The notes below the pieces were generated by a model that made no database searches, was not told where the DNA came from, and saw only the letters and a program-made list of their open reading frames with translations. DNA of 64,000 bases from Demequina subtropica. GTDB taxonomy: Bacteria; Actinomycetota; Actinomycetes; Actinomycetales; Demequinaceae. How positions within the stretch are numbered: position 1 is the first letter of the stretch; each line of letters opens with the position of its first letter. This document shows positions 16,739 through 27,294 of this stretch, piece after piece. The stretch covers positions 252,547-316,546 of the forward strand of contig NZ_BBMB01000011.1 in NCBI RefSeq assembly GCF_000971235.1, read 5' to 3'. The translations under genes were made by a program, and so were the position numbers.

Positions 16739-17842
16739 GTGAAGAAGTCCTCACTGATCTCTGCAGGGGCCCTGCTCACCGCCTCGGCTCTGGTGCTGGC
16801 CGGCTGCTCGAGCGGCGACGGCGGCGACGAAGGCTCGTCCATGGAGCCCACCACCGGCGACACCGGCGGCGCGATGGCCGAGGGTGGCCGCGCGTGCGTG
16901 ATCCTGCCCGACGCGGCATCGTCCCCCCGATGGGAGAACGGCGACCGCCCGGCTCTCGAGGAGGCCATCACGGCCGCCGGGTTCGAGGCCGACATCCAGA
17001 ACGCACAGGGCGACACCGCGAAGTACGCGACCATCGCCGACCAGATGCTCACGCAGGGCTGCGGCGTGATGATCCTCGTCGACTACAACGGCGCCGGCAT
17101 CACCGTCACCGAGAACGCCGCCGCCCAGGGAATCCCCGTGATCGCCTACGACCGCCCGATCGAGGGCGCCGACTACTACGTCTCCTTCGACAACTTCAAG
17201 GTCGGGGAGCTCGAGGGCCAGTCCGTGGTGGACGGCCTCGAGGCCAACGGAGTCGACCCCGCCGAGGCCGTGGTGGTCTACATCGGCGGAGACCCGGCGG
17301 ACGGCAACGCGGCGAAGTTCCACGACGGCGCGGTGTCCGTCATGGAGGCCGCAGGGATCACCGCGGCAGCGGAGCCGCCGGGCAAGTGGGACGGCGAGTA
17401 CTCGGCCACCCAGTTCGAGCAGGCGCTCACGGACCTGGGCGGCAAGGTCGACGCGGTCTGGGCCGCGAACGACACGAACGCCGCGGGCGTCATCACGATC
17501 CTCGACAAGAATGGGCTCACCGTCCCCGTCTCGGGTCAGGACGCCTCGGTCGCAGGCCTGCAGAACGTCCTGCTCGGCAAGCAGGCCGCGACGGTCTACA
17601 AGCCGTACCAGCTCGAGGCGGCCACGGCCTCGGAGCTCGCGGTGCAGCTGCTCAACGGCGAGGCGCCGACGGCCCCGGAGGAGTACGACGACGGCACGCC
17701 GTTCTTCGCCGAGACCCCTGTCCTCGTGGGCCCCGACGGCATCCAGCAGGTCATCGACGACGGCAACGCGTCGTACGACGAGATCTGCACGGGTGAGGTC
17801 GCGGCCAAGTGCGACGAGGTGGGGCTCCAGCCCGCGTCGTGA
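16739..17842 (+). CDS. Pentose-type ABC transporter substrate-binding lipoprotein
   Basis: Periplasmic-binding-protein type 1 lipoprotein (367 aa) of a CUT2 importer. The signal peptide ends in LVLAGC, with Cys23 the lipid site. Residues 50-350 hold the sugar-binding fold with VILPDAASSPRWENGDRPALEEAI and QGIPVIAYDRPIEGADYYVSFDN, close to xylose/arabinose binding proteins (XylF). GAAGGG lies 8 bases before the chosen GTG. It is the first gene of the operon with the ATPase and permease. D-xylose or L-arabinose is the likely ligand; the shared operator favours arabinose (inference). Confidence 0.9.
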   Translation: MKKSSLISAGALLTASALVLAGCSSGDGGDEGSSMEPTTGDTGGAMAEGGRACVILPDAASSPRWENGDRPALEEAITAAGFEADIQNAQGDTAKYATIADQMLTQGCGVMILVDYNGAGITVTENAAAQGIPVIAYDRPIEGADYYVSFDNFKVGELEGQSVVDGLEANGVDPAEAVVVYIGGDPADGNAAKFHDGAVSVMEAAGITAAAEPPGKWDGEYSATQFEQALTDLGGKVDAVWAANDTNAAGVITILDKNGLTVPVSGQDASVAGLQNVLLGKQAATVYKPYQLEAATASELAVQLLNGEAPTAPEEYDDGTPFFAETPVLVGPDGIQQVIDDGNASYDEICTGEVAAKCDEVGLQPAS

Positions 17843-17850
17843 TGCTCGGG

Positions 17851-17884
17851 CGTGGGGAGGGTGCCGTGCGGCGCCCTCCCCACG
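17851..17884 (+). terminator. Intra-operon hairpin after the binding-protein gene
   Basis: A 15-pair stem (CGTGGGGAGGGTGCC side, one G-T pair) closes a 4-base loop. Such hairpins after binding-protein genes often stop part of the transcripts or protect the upstream mRNA, giving more binding protein than ATPase. Confidence 0.6.
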
Positions 17885-17927
17885 CGCATCGTCCTCCCGT
17901 CCGTCCCGTCCGAGCAAGGAGAACCGC

Positions 17928-18677
17928 ATGAGCGCGATCATCGAGTTGAGATCCATCACCAAGAGCTTCGGCCCCGTCGACGTCCTCAAGGGCGTCGACT
18001 TCACCGCGCATGAGGGGCGGGTGACGGCGCTCGTCGGCGACAACGGCGCCGGGAAGTCGACCCTCATCAAGGGCCTGGCCGGCGTGCAGCCGTACGACGG
18101 CGGGGAGGTGCTCTTCGAGGGCAACCCCGTCACGCTCCATCACCCGCGTGACGCCGCGCGGCTGGGGATCGAGGTGGTCTATCAAGACCTGGCGCTGTGC
18201 GACAACCTCGACATCGTCCAGAACATGTTCCTCGGGCGCGAGGAGCTGGCGGGCGGGACCTTCGACGAGGGCCGCATGGAGGCGGAGGCCGCCCGCGCGC
18301 TGCAGACCCTGTCCGTCAAGACCGTGAAGTCGCTGCGGCAGAAGGTCGCGTCGCTGTCCGGCGGCCAGCGCCAGACCGTCGCGATCGCGCGCTCGGTGGT
18401 GAAGAAGGCGAAGGTGGTCATCCTCGACGAGCCCACCGCGGCGCTCGGCGTCGCGCAGACGGCGCAGGTGCTCGACCTGGTGCGGCGCCTCGCGGACAGC
18501 GGCGTCGCGGTCATCATCATCTCCCACAACCTTCAGGACGTGTTCGCGGTAGCTGACGACATCAGCGTCCTCTACCTGGGCACCATGACCGCCCGGCTCG
18601 AGGCGTCGCAGACCAGCCGCGACGACGTGGTCGGCTACATCACGGGAACCAAGCGCATGACGGGGGTCGACGCGTGA
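17928..18677 (+). CDS. Sugar ABC transporter ATP-binding protein (CUT2)
   Basis: A single-domain ATPase (249 aa) for the pentose-type importer. Walker A GDNGAGKS (near residues 38-45), signature LSGGQRQ and Walker B VVILDEP are present, but with ALGVAQTAQV after it. Classical XylG/RbsA ATPases have two fused domains of about 500 aa; this has one, like FrcA. The ATG follows AAGGAG by 7 bases; the TGA overlaps the permease GTG by four bases. Confidence 0.92.
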   Translation: MSAIIELRSITKSFGPVDVLKGVDFTAHEGRVTALVGDNGAGKSTLIKGLAGVQPYDGGEVLFEGNPVTLHHPRDAARLGIEVVYQDLALCDNLDIVQNMFLGREELAGGTFDEGRMEAEAARALQTLSVKTVKSLRQKVASLSGGQRQTVAIARSVVKKAKVVILDEPTAALGVAQTAQVLDLVRRLADSGVAVIIISHNLQDVFAVADDISVLYLGTMTARLEASQTSRDDVVGYITGTKRMTGVDA

Positions 18678-19951
18678 GCACCGAGATCGAGAACGAGGGC
18701 CCGGCGACCGTGGTCGAGGACGAGGCGCCGAGCCTCCTGGGCAAGGGCGGCCACGGCGGCGTCGGCGACGCGGTGCGCTCCTACTTCCAGCGCGTGCGAG
18801 GCGGCGACATGGGTCCGCTGCCCGCCGTCGGCGGCCTCGTGGTGCTCGTGGTGATCTTCGCGATCGCGAACCCGCTCTTCCTCACGGAGCGCAACATCGC
18901 CAACCTGTTCACGCAGGCGGCGCCGCTCGTCACGCTCGGCATGGCGCTCGTGTTCGTGCTGCTGCTGGGCGAGATCGACCTGTCCGCGGGAGTGACGTTC
19001 GGCGTCGCCATGGGCGTCTTCGTCAAGCTCACCCAGCCCGGAGGGATGGCGTGGCCGCTCGCGCTGCTGCTCGCGCTCGGCATCGGCGTGGCCGTCGGCG
19101 GCTTCATCGGCTTCTTCGTGGCCCGCATCGGCGTGCCATCGTTCGTGGTGTCCCTGGGCCTGTTCCTGGGCCTGCAGGGCGTGATGCTCGTGATCATCGG
19201 CGCGGGCGGCACGTACCGCCTCAGCCCGAGCCAGATCAGGGCCATCCAGAACCAGAACCTGCCGCCGTGGGCCGGGTGGACGATGCTCGGGGTGGTCCTC
19301 GGGGTCCTCTTCGCGGTCGCGCTGCTCGACCGCCGGCGCCGCGCCGCGTCGGGGGCACCGAACCCGCCCGCGAGCATCATGTACGCCAAGCTCGGCGTGA
19401 TCGCGGTGCTGGGGGCGTTCGTCGTGTTCTACCTCAACCAGGACCGCGGCACCGCGGCGAGGTCGCTTCAGGGCGTGCCCATCGTGGTGCCGCTCGTGCT
19501 GCTCATCCTCATGGTGGGGACCTACGTGCTCGACCGCACGCGCTTCGGCCGCTACATCTACGCGATCGGCGGCAACACCGAGGCCGCGAGGCGCGCGGGC
19601 GTCAACGTGACGCTGGTGAAGTGGTCGGCCTTCGTCGTCTGCTCGGTGCTGGCCGTGGTCGCGGGCATCTTCACGGTCTCGAAGGTGGGATCGGCCGATG
19701 CGGCGATGGGCCGCGAGATCGTCCTCTCGGGCGTCGCGGCCGCCGTCGTGGGCGGCGTGAGCCTCTTCGGCGGCCGCGGGCGCCTGGTGCACGCCGTCAT
19801 CGGTGCGACGGTCATCGCGGTCATCACCAACGGCATGGGCCTGCTCAAGTTCTCGGCGGGGGCCAACCTCGCGGTGACCGGCGGCGTGCTGGTCCTCGCG
19901 GCGACGGTGGACGCGCTCGCCCGGAAGCGCTCGGGCGCCACCGGGGTGTAG
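18674..19951 (+). CDS. Sugar ABC transporter permease (CUT2, XylH-like)
   Basis: Integral membrane permease (425 aa) with about ten hydrophobic helices after a 45-residue acidic N-terminus. LFTQAAPLVTLGMALVFVL, GEIDLSAGV, GNTEAARRAGVNV and SGVAAAVVGGVSLFGGRG are the typical RbsC/XylH motifs. It is longer than RbsC and matches XylH in length. It is the last gene of the operon, and a repeat block with a hairpin follows. Confidence 0.93.
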   Translation: MSTEIENEGPATVVEDEAPSLLGKGGHGGVGDAVRSYFQRVRGGDMGPLPAVGGLVVLVVIFAIANPLFLTERNIANLFTQAAPLVTLGMALVFVLLLGEIDLSAGVTFGVAMGVFVKLTQPGGMAWPLALLLALGIGVAVGGFIGFFVARIGVPSFVVSLGLFLGLQGVMLVIIGAGGTYRLSPSQIRAIQNQNLPPWAGWTMLGVVLGVLFAVALLDRRRRAASGAPNPPASIMYAKLGVIAVLGAFVVFYLNQDRGTAARSLQGVPIVVPLVLLILMVGTYVLDRTRFGRYIYAIGGNTEAARRAGVNVTLVKWSAFVVCSVLAVVAGIFTVSKVGSADAAMGREIVLSGVAAAVVGGVSLFGGRGRLVHAVIGATVIAVITNGMGLLKFSAGANLAVTGGVLVLAATVDALARKRSGATGV

Positions 19952-19955
19952 CGGC

Positions 19956-20044
19956 GCGCATCGTCCCCTCGCCGCGCCCGCGCATCGTCCCTCGCCGCGC
20001 CCGCGCATCGTCTCCTCGCCGCGCCCGCGCATCGTCCCAAGCCT
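19956..20044. repeat. Four tandem copies of a 23-24 base unit
   Basis: The unit GCGCATCGTCCCTCGCCGC (then GCCC) recurs from 19956, 19980, 20003 and 20027, the last partial. Each copy contains CGCATCGTCC, one (20004) with a single substitution. It lies just after the XylH-like gene. Confidence 0.85.
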
Positions 20045-20050
20045 CCTGGC

Positions 20051-20095
20051 GGGACATGGAGGCCGGATCGGGGCCGGATCCGACGTCCATGTCCC
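20051..20095. repeat. Inverted repeat GGGACATGGA / TCCATGTCCC
   Basis: Ten-base perfect arms surround 25 bases which themselves hold two copies of GGCCGGATC. It sits between the tandem array and the terminator hairpin of the convergent pair. Confidence 0.6.
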
Positions 20096-20137
20096 GCTGG
20101 GGCGGCAGGTCGACTGCGGCACGCCCGCGACAACGAG

Positions 20138-20175
20138 CCGAGGGCCGGCCTCCCCAGCGGGAGACCGGCCCTCGG
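20138..20175. terminator. Bidirectional terminator between permease and asd
   Basis: A long stem (CCGAGGGCCGG outer part, then CTCCC after one mismatch) closes a 4-base loop. It serves the rightward importer operon and the leftward lysC-asd operon. Confidence 0.7.
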
Positions 20176-20196
20176 GACGGACGACGCGGCGGTCGC

Positions 20197-22508
<2,312 letters not shown>

Positions 22509-22639
22509 GCAAGACTCCAGGAGGAATGGGGGTCGATGTCCGCCCGGCGGACACGGTGTCTCATTCTAGGGGCACGCGTGCGCGAGGCCAGTGCCTCCGG
22601 TCCCGTGCGCTGCCGAGCGCTCCGCCCTAGGGTGACCTC

Positions 22640-24148
22640 GTGGGCACCGTCGCACCTGTGGTCTGGACCGCCTCCGGCGCCGTGAGCGGCCGCTGGCGCG
22701 AGCATCGTTCCGCCGACGGCTCCGCGAGCCGCGCCGCGATCTTCCTCGGGATCCCGTACGCCGAGCCGCCTGTGGGCGCGCGCCGGTTCCTCGCTCCTGA
22801 GCCTCGCGCGGCGTGGGACGGGGTGCGGCCCGCGCTGCTGCACGGCGCGACGCCGCAACGAGGCTGCCCCTGGCCCGACTCGTATGTGCCCGAGCCGTCG
22901 ATCCCGGGCGACGACCTCCTGACGCTCGACGTCGGCACGCCGGATCCCTCGCCCGATGCGGGGCTGCCCGTGCTCGTGTACATCCACGGCGGCGGCTTCG
23001 TCGGGGGCTCGCATGCGGGCCCGTGGTGGGGCGGCCAGGCATTCCATCGCGACGGGGTGGTGACCGTCGCGGCGTCCTACCGGCTCGGCTTCGACGGCTT
23101 CGGCTGGATCGACGGCGCCCCGCTCAACCGCGGGGTCCTCGACTGGATCGCGGCGCTCGACTGGGTCCAGCAGAACATCCGCGCCTTCGGCGGCGACCCC
23201 GCCAAGGTGACGATCGCGGGCCAGTCCGCGGGTGGCGCCGCCGTGATGCGGCTGCTGACGATGCCCGCGGCCCGGGGCCTCTTCCGCGGAGTCCTCGCCC
23301 TTTCGCCCGCGGACACGCCCATCCGGGTCGACCGGGCCCGTGCGGCCACGATCGAGGGCGCGGCACGGCTGGGCGTCACGCCCGACCTCGAGGGCCTGCG
23401 TTCGCTCACCGAGGCGCAGGTGCTCGCGGCGCAGGCGCAGGAGCCGCCTCCGCTCGACGACCCCCTGGCCGGCACGTTCCACGACAACCTGGTGCTCTCG
23501 CCCGTCATCGACGGCGAGCTGGTCCCCGGCACGGTGGCCGACGCGCTCGCGGCCGGGGTGGGCGACGACGTCGCGCTGCTCATCGGGGCGACCGCGCACG
23601 AGTTCACGCTCGCCCTGCACGATGCGCCGGACGCACTGGTGGCGGGGCCGCCGGGGGAGCTGCTCGCACGCGCCGGGGTCCCGGAGGACCTGCGCGACGA
23701 GCTCGCGGCGACCGCGCCGGGGCCCGAGGGTCGCCTGGTCGCGGGGCAGGCGATCACGCACGCGATCTTCCGCCGGCACGTGGGGCGGTGGGCGGCGCTG
23801 CGCGCGGCGCGCGGGGCCCAGCCGCGCACGTGGGCGTACGACTTCCGTTGGACCAGCCCCGTCGACGGCATCGCGGGCCACTGCCTGGACCTGCCCTTCG
23901 GCTTCGACGTGCTGCGCGAGCGCAACGCCGCGCGCTGGGTCGGGCCCGAGGCGCCGCAGGAGCTCGCGGATGCGGTGCACGGCGACTGGCTCGCGCTCGT
24001 CCGTGACGAACGGGTCGACGCGCCCGTGCATGCGGAGGGCCGCTCGACCATCGTCTACGGGGAGCCGCTCCGTGAGGTGCGCCCGGGTTACGCGTTCGAG
24101 GAGAGGCTCGCCCTCGCGACGGCGCCGCTATCCCAGGGGAGCCCCTGA
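22640..24148 (+). CDS. Type-B carboxylesterase family protein
   Basis: An alpha/beta-hydrolase of the carboxylesterase/lipase type B family, 502 aa, without a signal peptide, so probably cytoplasmic. FLGIPYAEPPVGARRF, the oxyanion loop HGGGF (residues 116-120) and the nucleophile elbow GQSAGG (Ser196) are present; the Glu and His of the triad lie in the C-terminal half. The substrate, an ester of some kind, is unknown. It starts with GTG and diverges from lysC. Confidence 0.9.
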   Translation: MGTVAPVVWTASGAVSGRWREHRSADGSASRAAIFLGIPYAEPPVGARRFLAPEPRAAWDGVRPALLHGATPQRGCPWPDSYVPEPSIPGDDLLTLDVGTPDPSPDAGLPVLVYIHGGGFVGGSHAGPWWGGQAFHRDGVVTVAASYRLGFDGFGWIDGAPLNRGVLDWIAALDWVQQNIRAFGGDPAKVTIAGQSAGGAAVMRLLTMPAARGLFRGVLALSPADTPIRVDRARAATIEGAARLGVTPDLEGLRSLTEAQVLAAQAQEPPPLDDPLAGTFHDNLVLSPVIDGELVPGTVADALAAGVGDDVALLIGATAHEFTLALHDAPDALVAGPPGELLARAGVPEDLRDELAATAPGPEGRLVAGQAITHAIFRRHVGRWAALRAARGAQPRTWAYDFRWTSPVDGIAGHCLDLPFGFDVLRERNAARWVGPEAPQELADAVHGDWLALVRDERVDAPVHAEGRSTIVYGEPLREVRPGYAFEERLALATAPLSQGSP

Positions 24149-24220
24149 CCGCTACCCCCAGAAATGGGGGGATGTCCCTGATAGATCCGCCGATCGCGGT
24201 GTGCGACTGTTGAGCCACCC

Positions 24221-24242
24221 GGTGCGGCGTCGGAGCCGCACC
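24221..24242 (+). promoter_or_regulatory. Leader hairpin before the ABC ATPase
   Basis: GGTGCGGC pairs with GCCGCACC over a 6-base loop, a few bases before the GGGGG ribosome site of the next gene. It could act as a terminator of the esterase gene or limit initiation. Confidence 0.4.
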
Positions 24243-24259
24243 CCATCCCAGGGGGATCC

Positions 24260-25198
24260 ATGGTGGCGACAACCACGGCCGCGGTCACGACCGCGGCGGT
24301 GAGCGCGCAGGGCGTGGCACGGTCGTTCGGCTCCGTGCAGGCCGTCGCGAACGCGACGCTCGAGGTGCAGCCCGGCACGGTGACGGCGCTCATCGGGCCG
24401 AACGGCTGCGGCAAGACGACGCTCATGCTCATGCTGGCAGGCCTGCTGCGGCCCGACGCGGGCGAGATCCGCGTCGCGGGCGCCGACCCGCGGCACGATG
24501 CGGCGGCGGTGCGCGACGCGATCGGGTGGATGCCCGACCAGCTGGGCTCATGGGACAACCTCACGTGCCTGCAGACGCTCACGCTCATGGGGCGCGGCTT
24601 CCGGCTCCACGCTCACGAGGCGCGCGCGCGCGGCGCGGCGCTGCTGCGCACGGTGCACCTGAGCGAGTTCGCCGACCGCCCGACGCGGGTCCTGTCGCGC
24701 GGCCAGAAGCAGCGCCTGTCCATCGCGCGTGCGCTCATGAACGACCCGGCGGTGCTGCTCATGGACGAGCCCGCGAACGGGCTCGACCCGCGCTCGCGCG
24801 TCGAGCTGCGCACGCTGGTGCGCGAGCTCGCCGCGGAGGGCAAGGCCGTGCTGGTGTCCTCGCACGTGCTCGCCGAGCTCGACGAGATGGTCGACGACGC
24901 GGTGTTCATGTCGAAGGGCCGCACGCTGGGCGACGAGATCGCCGCGAAGGTCGCCGACGCGAAGACGCGCTACCGGATCGGGACGCTCGACGACGACCTG
25001 CTGCGCGCGGTGCTGACCGAGGGGCAGATCGCCTTCGACGACGAGCCCGCCGGCATGGTGATCCGCGTCGGCTCCGAGGCCGATGCGGCGCAGGCGCTCG
25101 CGTGGCTCATGTCCAAGAACGTGCCCGTCCACCGCTTCGGCCCCGCAGGCAGCGCGCTCGAGCAGACCTACATGACCATGGAGGAGGAGCGGCGATGA
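24260..25198 (+). CDS. ABC exporter ATP-binding protein
   Basis: ABC ATPase (312 aa) with Walker A GPNGCGKTT (residues 46-54), the signature variant LSRGQKQR and Walker B VLLMDEP, then a C-terminal accessory domain of about 90 residues. GGGGG lies 6 bases before the ATG. It pairs with the ABC-2 permease encoded next, overlapping by four bases. It has a longer, Thr/Ala-rich N-terminus than the first exporter's ATPase at 566. Confidence 0.9.
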   Translation: MVATTTAAVTTAAVSAQGVARSFGSVQAVANATLEVQPGTVTALIGPNGCGKTTLMLMLAGLLRPDAGEIRVAGADPRHDAAAVRDAIGWMPDQLGSWDNLTCLQTLTLMGRGFRLHAHEARARGAALLRTVHLSEFADRPTRVLSRGQKQRLSIARALMNDPAVLLMDEPANGLDPRSRVELRTLVRELAAEGKAVLVSSHVLAELDEMVDDAVFMSKGRTLGDEIAAKVADAKTRYRIGTLDDDLLRAVLTEGQIAFDDEPAGMVIRVGSEADAAQALAWLMSKNVPVHRFGPAGSALEQTYMTMEEERR

Positions 25199-26454
25199 CT
25201 GTTCTCGACGACACCCCGGCCGCCGCTCCCGCGCCCGGCCCCGCCCCCGCATCGTCCCGTCGTCCCGTGAAGGGAAACCCGTGGCTCCCGACGCTGCGCG
25301 GCACGCTGCTGGTCACCCAGATCGAGCTCATGCGCCGCCGCCCGACCGCCAAGGGCTGGATCTTCTACGGACTGCTGTTCGCCGGCATCATGGCGATCGG
25401 CCTCTTCGCCGCCGCACAGTCGGACGGCTCCAAGAACTCGACGCTGCTCGAGCTGGTGCTGGTGATGGTGCTCGGTGCGGGCCTGCTGGTCGCGCCGTCG
25501 CTGTCCGCGACCTCGCTCAACGGCGACTCGTCCGAGGGCGTGCTGGCGCCGCTGCAGATGACGCGCCTCACGGCTGGCGACCTCGCGGTGGGCAAGCTGC
25601 TCGCCTCGTGGTTGTTCGCGCTCGCGGTGCTGCTCACCACGACGCCGCTGCTGGTCTACGCGTTCTCGCGCTCCGGCTGGCACTGGGACGAGCTGCTCAT
25701 CGTCATGGCCGTCATCCTCCTGGTGGTGCTCACCGCGACGGCCGTGGGCCTGGCGTGGTCCGCGCTCGCGGCGCGCGCCGTCGCATCGGTCTCGCTCGCG
25801 CACCTCACCACGGGCTTCCTGCTGCTGGGCACGCTGCTGCTGTTCTTCTTCACGCAGCCGCTGATCTCCGTGACCGTCACCGAGACCTCGCGGAGCTTCG
25901 ACTGGGACCAGTTCACGCCCGAGCAGGAGGCGGCGGTCGACGCCTGGTACATGAACGGCGATCCCTCCGCGTTCGACGGGATCGATGTGCACGACATCAC
26001 CTGCTCCGTCCAGGACGGCGGATGGGAGCACGGCGTCGCCCGCACCGAGCAGACGGCGTGGCTGCTGCTGGTGAACCCCGTGGTGCTGATCGGCGAGTCG
26101 TCGCCCATCGTCAACTACCTCACGTGGGACGAGGACGGCCGCGCGGCCCCTGGTCTGTTCGCGGAGATGCACCGTGCGGTGAGCGACGCGCGCATCGGAC
26201 CCTCCGAGGAGGATCTCCAGGACTCCGTGAACTGGGACGAGTGCGTCGACCTGGTCGCCTCGGTGACCGGCGACTACTCGGTCTACGAGGACAACGACTG
26301 GGAGCAGGAGCAGGAAGCTAACTCCGTCTACCCGCGCGCGCCGTGGCTCGGCCTGGGCGTCCAGGCGGCCCTGCTGCTGGGGTCGATGTGGATCGTCATC
26401 GCGCGTCTCCGGGTGCCCTACAAGAAGCTGCGCCAGGGCACGCGAGTCGCCTGA
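25195..26454 (+). CDS. ABC-2 type exporter permease with a large external loop
   Basis: Membrane partner of the preceding ATPase (419 aa). Six hydrophobic segments are seen, with about 120 residues (roughly 240-380) between the fifth and the last, rich in Asp/Glu and Trp, including a CSVQDGGWEH stretch with cysteines; by position this loop faces outside. The N-terminus holds a proline-rich tract and a copy of the 10-mer (PASSRR). The ATG overlaps the ATPase stop. The exported molecule is unknown. Confidence 0.85.
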   Translation: MTVLDDTPAAAPAPGPAPASSRRPVKGNPWLPTLRGTLLVTQIELMRRRPTAKGWIFYGLLFAGIMAIGLFAAAQSDGSKNSTLLELVLVMVLGAGLLVAPSLSATSLNGDSSEGVLAPLQMTRLTAGDLAVGKLLASWLFALAVLLTTTPLLVYAFSRSGWHWDELLIVMAVILLVVLTATAVGLAWSALAARAVASVSLAHLTTGFLLLGTLLLFFFTQPLISVTVTETSRSFDWDQFTPEQEAAVDAWYMNGDPSAFDGIDVHDITCSVQDGGWEHGVARTEQTAWLLLVNPVVLIGESSPIVNYLTWDEDGRAAPGLFAEMHRAVSDARIGPSEEDLQDSVNWDECVDLVASVTGDYSVYEDNDWEQEQEANSVYPRAPWLGLGVQAALLLGSMWIVIARLRVPYKKLRQGTRVA

Positions 26455-26474
26455 CCCCTGCGACCTGACCCATT

Positions 26475-26575
26475 CGACAGTCGCAACGGATCCCGACTCG
26501 ACACGCCGGTGATCCGGGCCTTCCGGGCCTGGATCACCGGCGTGTCGGCGTCGATTCCGTTGGGACTGTCAGGGG
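26475..26575. repeat. Intergenic dyad repeat, family A copy 2
   Basis: A long imperfect palindrome between convergent genes. A 16-base perfect stem (26500-26515 against 26531-26546) surrounds a 15-base loop, and outside it GACAGTCGCAACGGA pairs with TCCGTTGGGACTGTC with one mismatch. It shares its ends with the element at 11979. Likely a bidirectional terminator for the permease and recR. Confidence 0.7.
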
Positions 26576-26582
26576 CGGGAGG

Positions 26583-27179
26583 TCAGCTGACCTTGCGGCG
26601 TCCCTCGAAGGCGCGGCCCAGGGTGACCTCGTCGGCGTACTCGAGGTCGCCGCCGACCGGCAGGCCGCTCGCCAGGCGCGAGACGGTCACGCCCATGGGC
26701 ACGAGCATGCGCGTGAGGTAGGTCGCCGTGGCCTCGCCCTCGATGTTGGGGTCGGTCGCGATGATGACCTCCTCGATCTTGCCGTCGCCGAGGCGGGAGA
26801 GGAGCTCGCGGATGCGGAGGTCGTCGGGGCCGACGCCGTTCATCGGATCGATCGCGCCGCCGAGCACGTGGTACCGGCCGCGGAACTCGCGCGTGCGCTC
26901 GATGACCACGACGTCCTTGGGCTCCTCGACGACGCACAGCACGTCTTCTGCGCGGCGCGGGTCGGTGCAGATGCGGCACTGGTCCGACTCGGCGACGTTG
27001 CCGCAGACGGTGCAGAAGCGCACCTTCTCCTTGACCGTGGTGATGGCGTCGGCGAGGCGCCGCACGTCCGCCGGATCGGTGCTGAGGATGTGGAAGGCGA
27101 TGCGCTGCGCGCTCTTGGGGCCGATGCCCGGGAGGTGCCCGAGCTCGTCGATGAGGTCCTGAACCGCGCCGTCGTACAT
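26583..27179 (-). CDS. recR: Recombination mediator RecR
   Basis: RecFOR recombination protein (198 aa). The helix-hairpin-helix [15 protein letters not shown], the zinc finger [16 protein letters not shown] (Cys 56, 59, 68, 71) and the Toprim motif [13 protein letters not shown] are in the standard order. It lies downstream of dnaX, a classic arrangement, here separated by a 115-base repeat-containing spacer. Confidence 0.97.
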   Translation of the reverse strand: MYDGAVQDLIDELGHLPGIGPKSAQRIAFHILSTDPADVRRLADAITTVKEKVRFCTVCGNVAESDQCRICTDPRRAEDVLCVVEEPKDVVVIERTREFRGRYHVLGGAIDPMNGVGPDDLRIRELLSRLGDGKIEEVIIATDPNIEGEATATYLTRMLVPMGVTVSRLASGLPVGGDLEYADEVTLGRAFEGRRKVS

Positions 27180-27218
27180 GGGGACAAGCGTAGGCGCATG
27201 AGGCGTCAGCGCCGGTCA

Positions 27219-27264
27219 GCGACCACGAGGCACCGCTGCGAGGCGGGAACCTCGCGGAGGCGAC
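27219..27264. repeat. Intergenic repeat, family B copy 1
   Basis: A 46-base block between recR and dnaX that matches 36 of 46 positions of the block at 40302. Its core is the hairpin GCGAGG-6 bases-CCTCGC. Confidence 0.65.
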
Positions 27265-27294
27265 GCTGATCCACCGTGGCGGCGGGGGCAGGCG

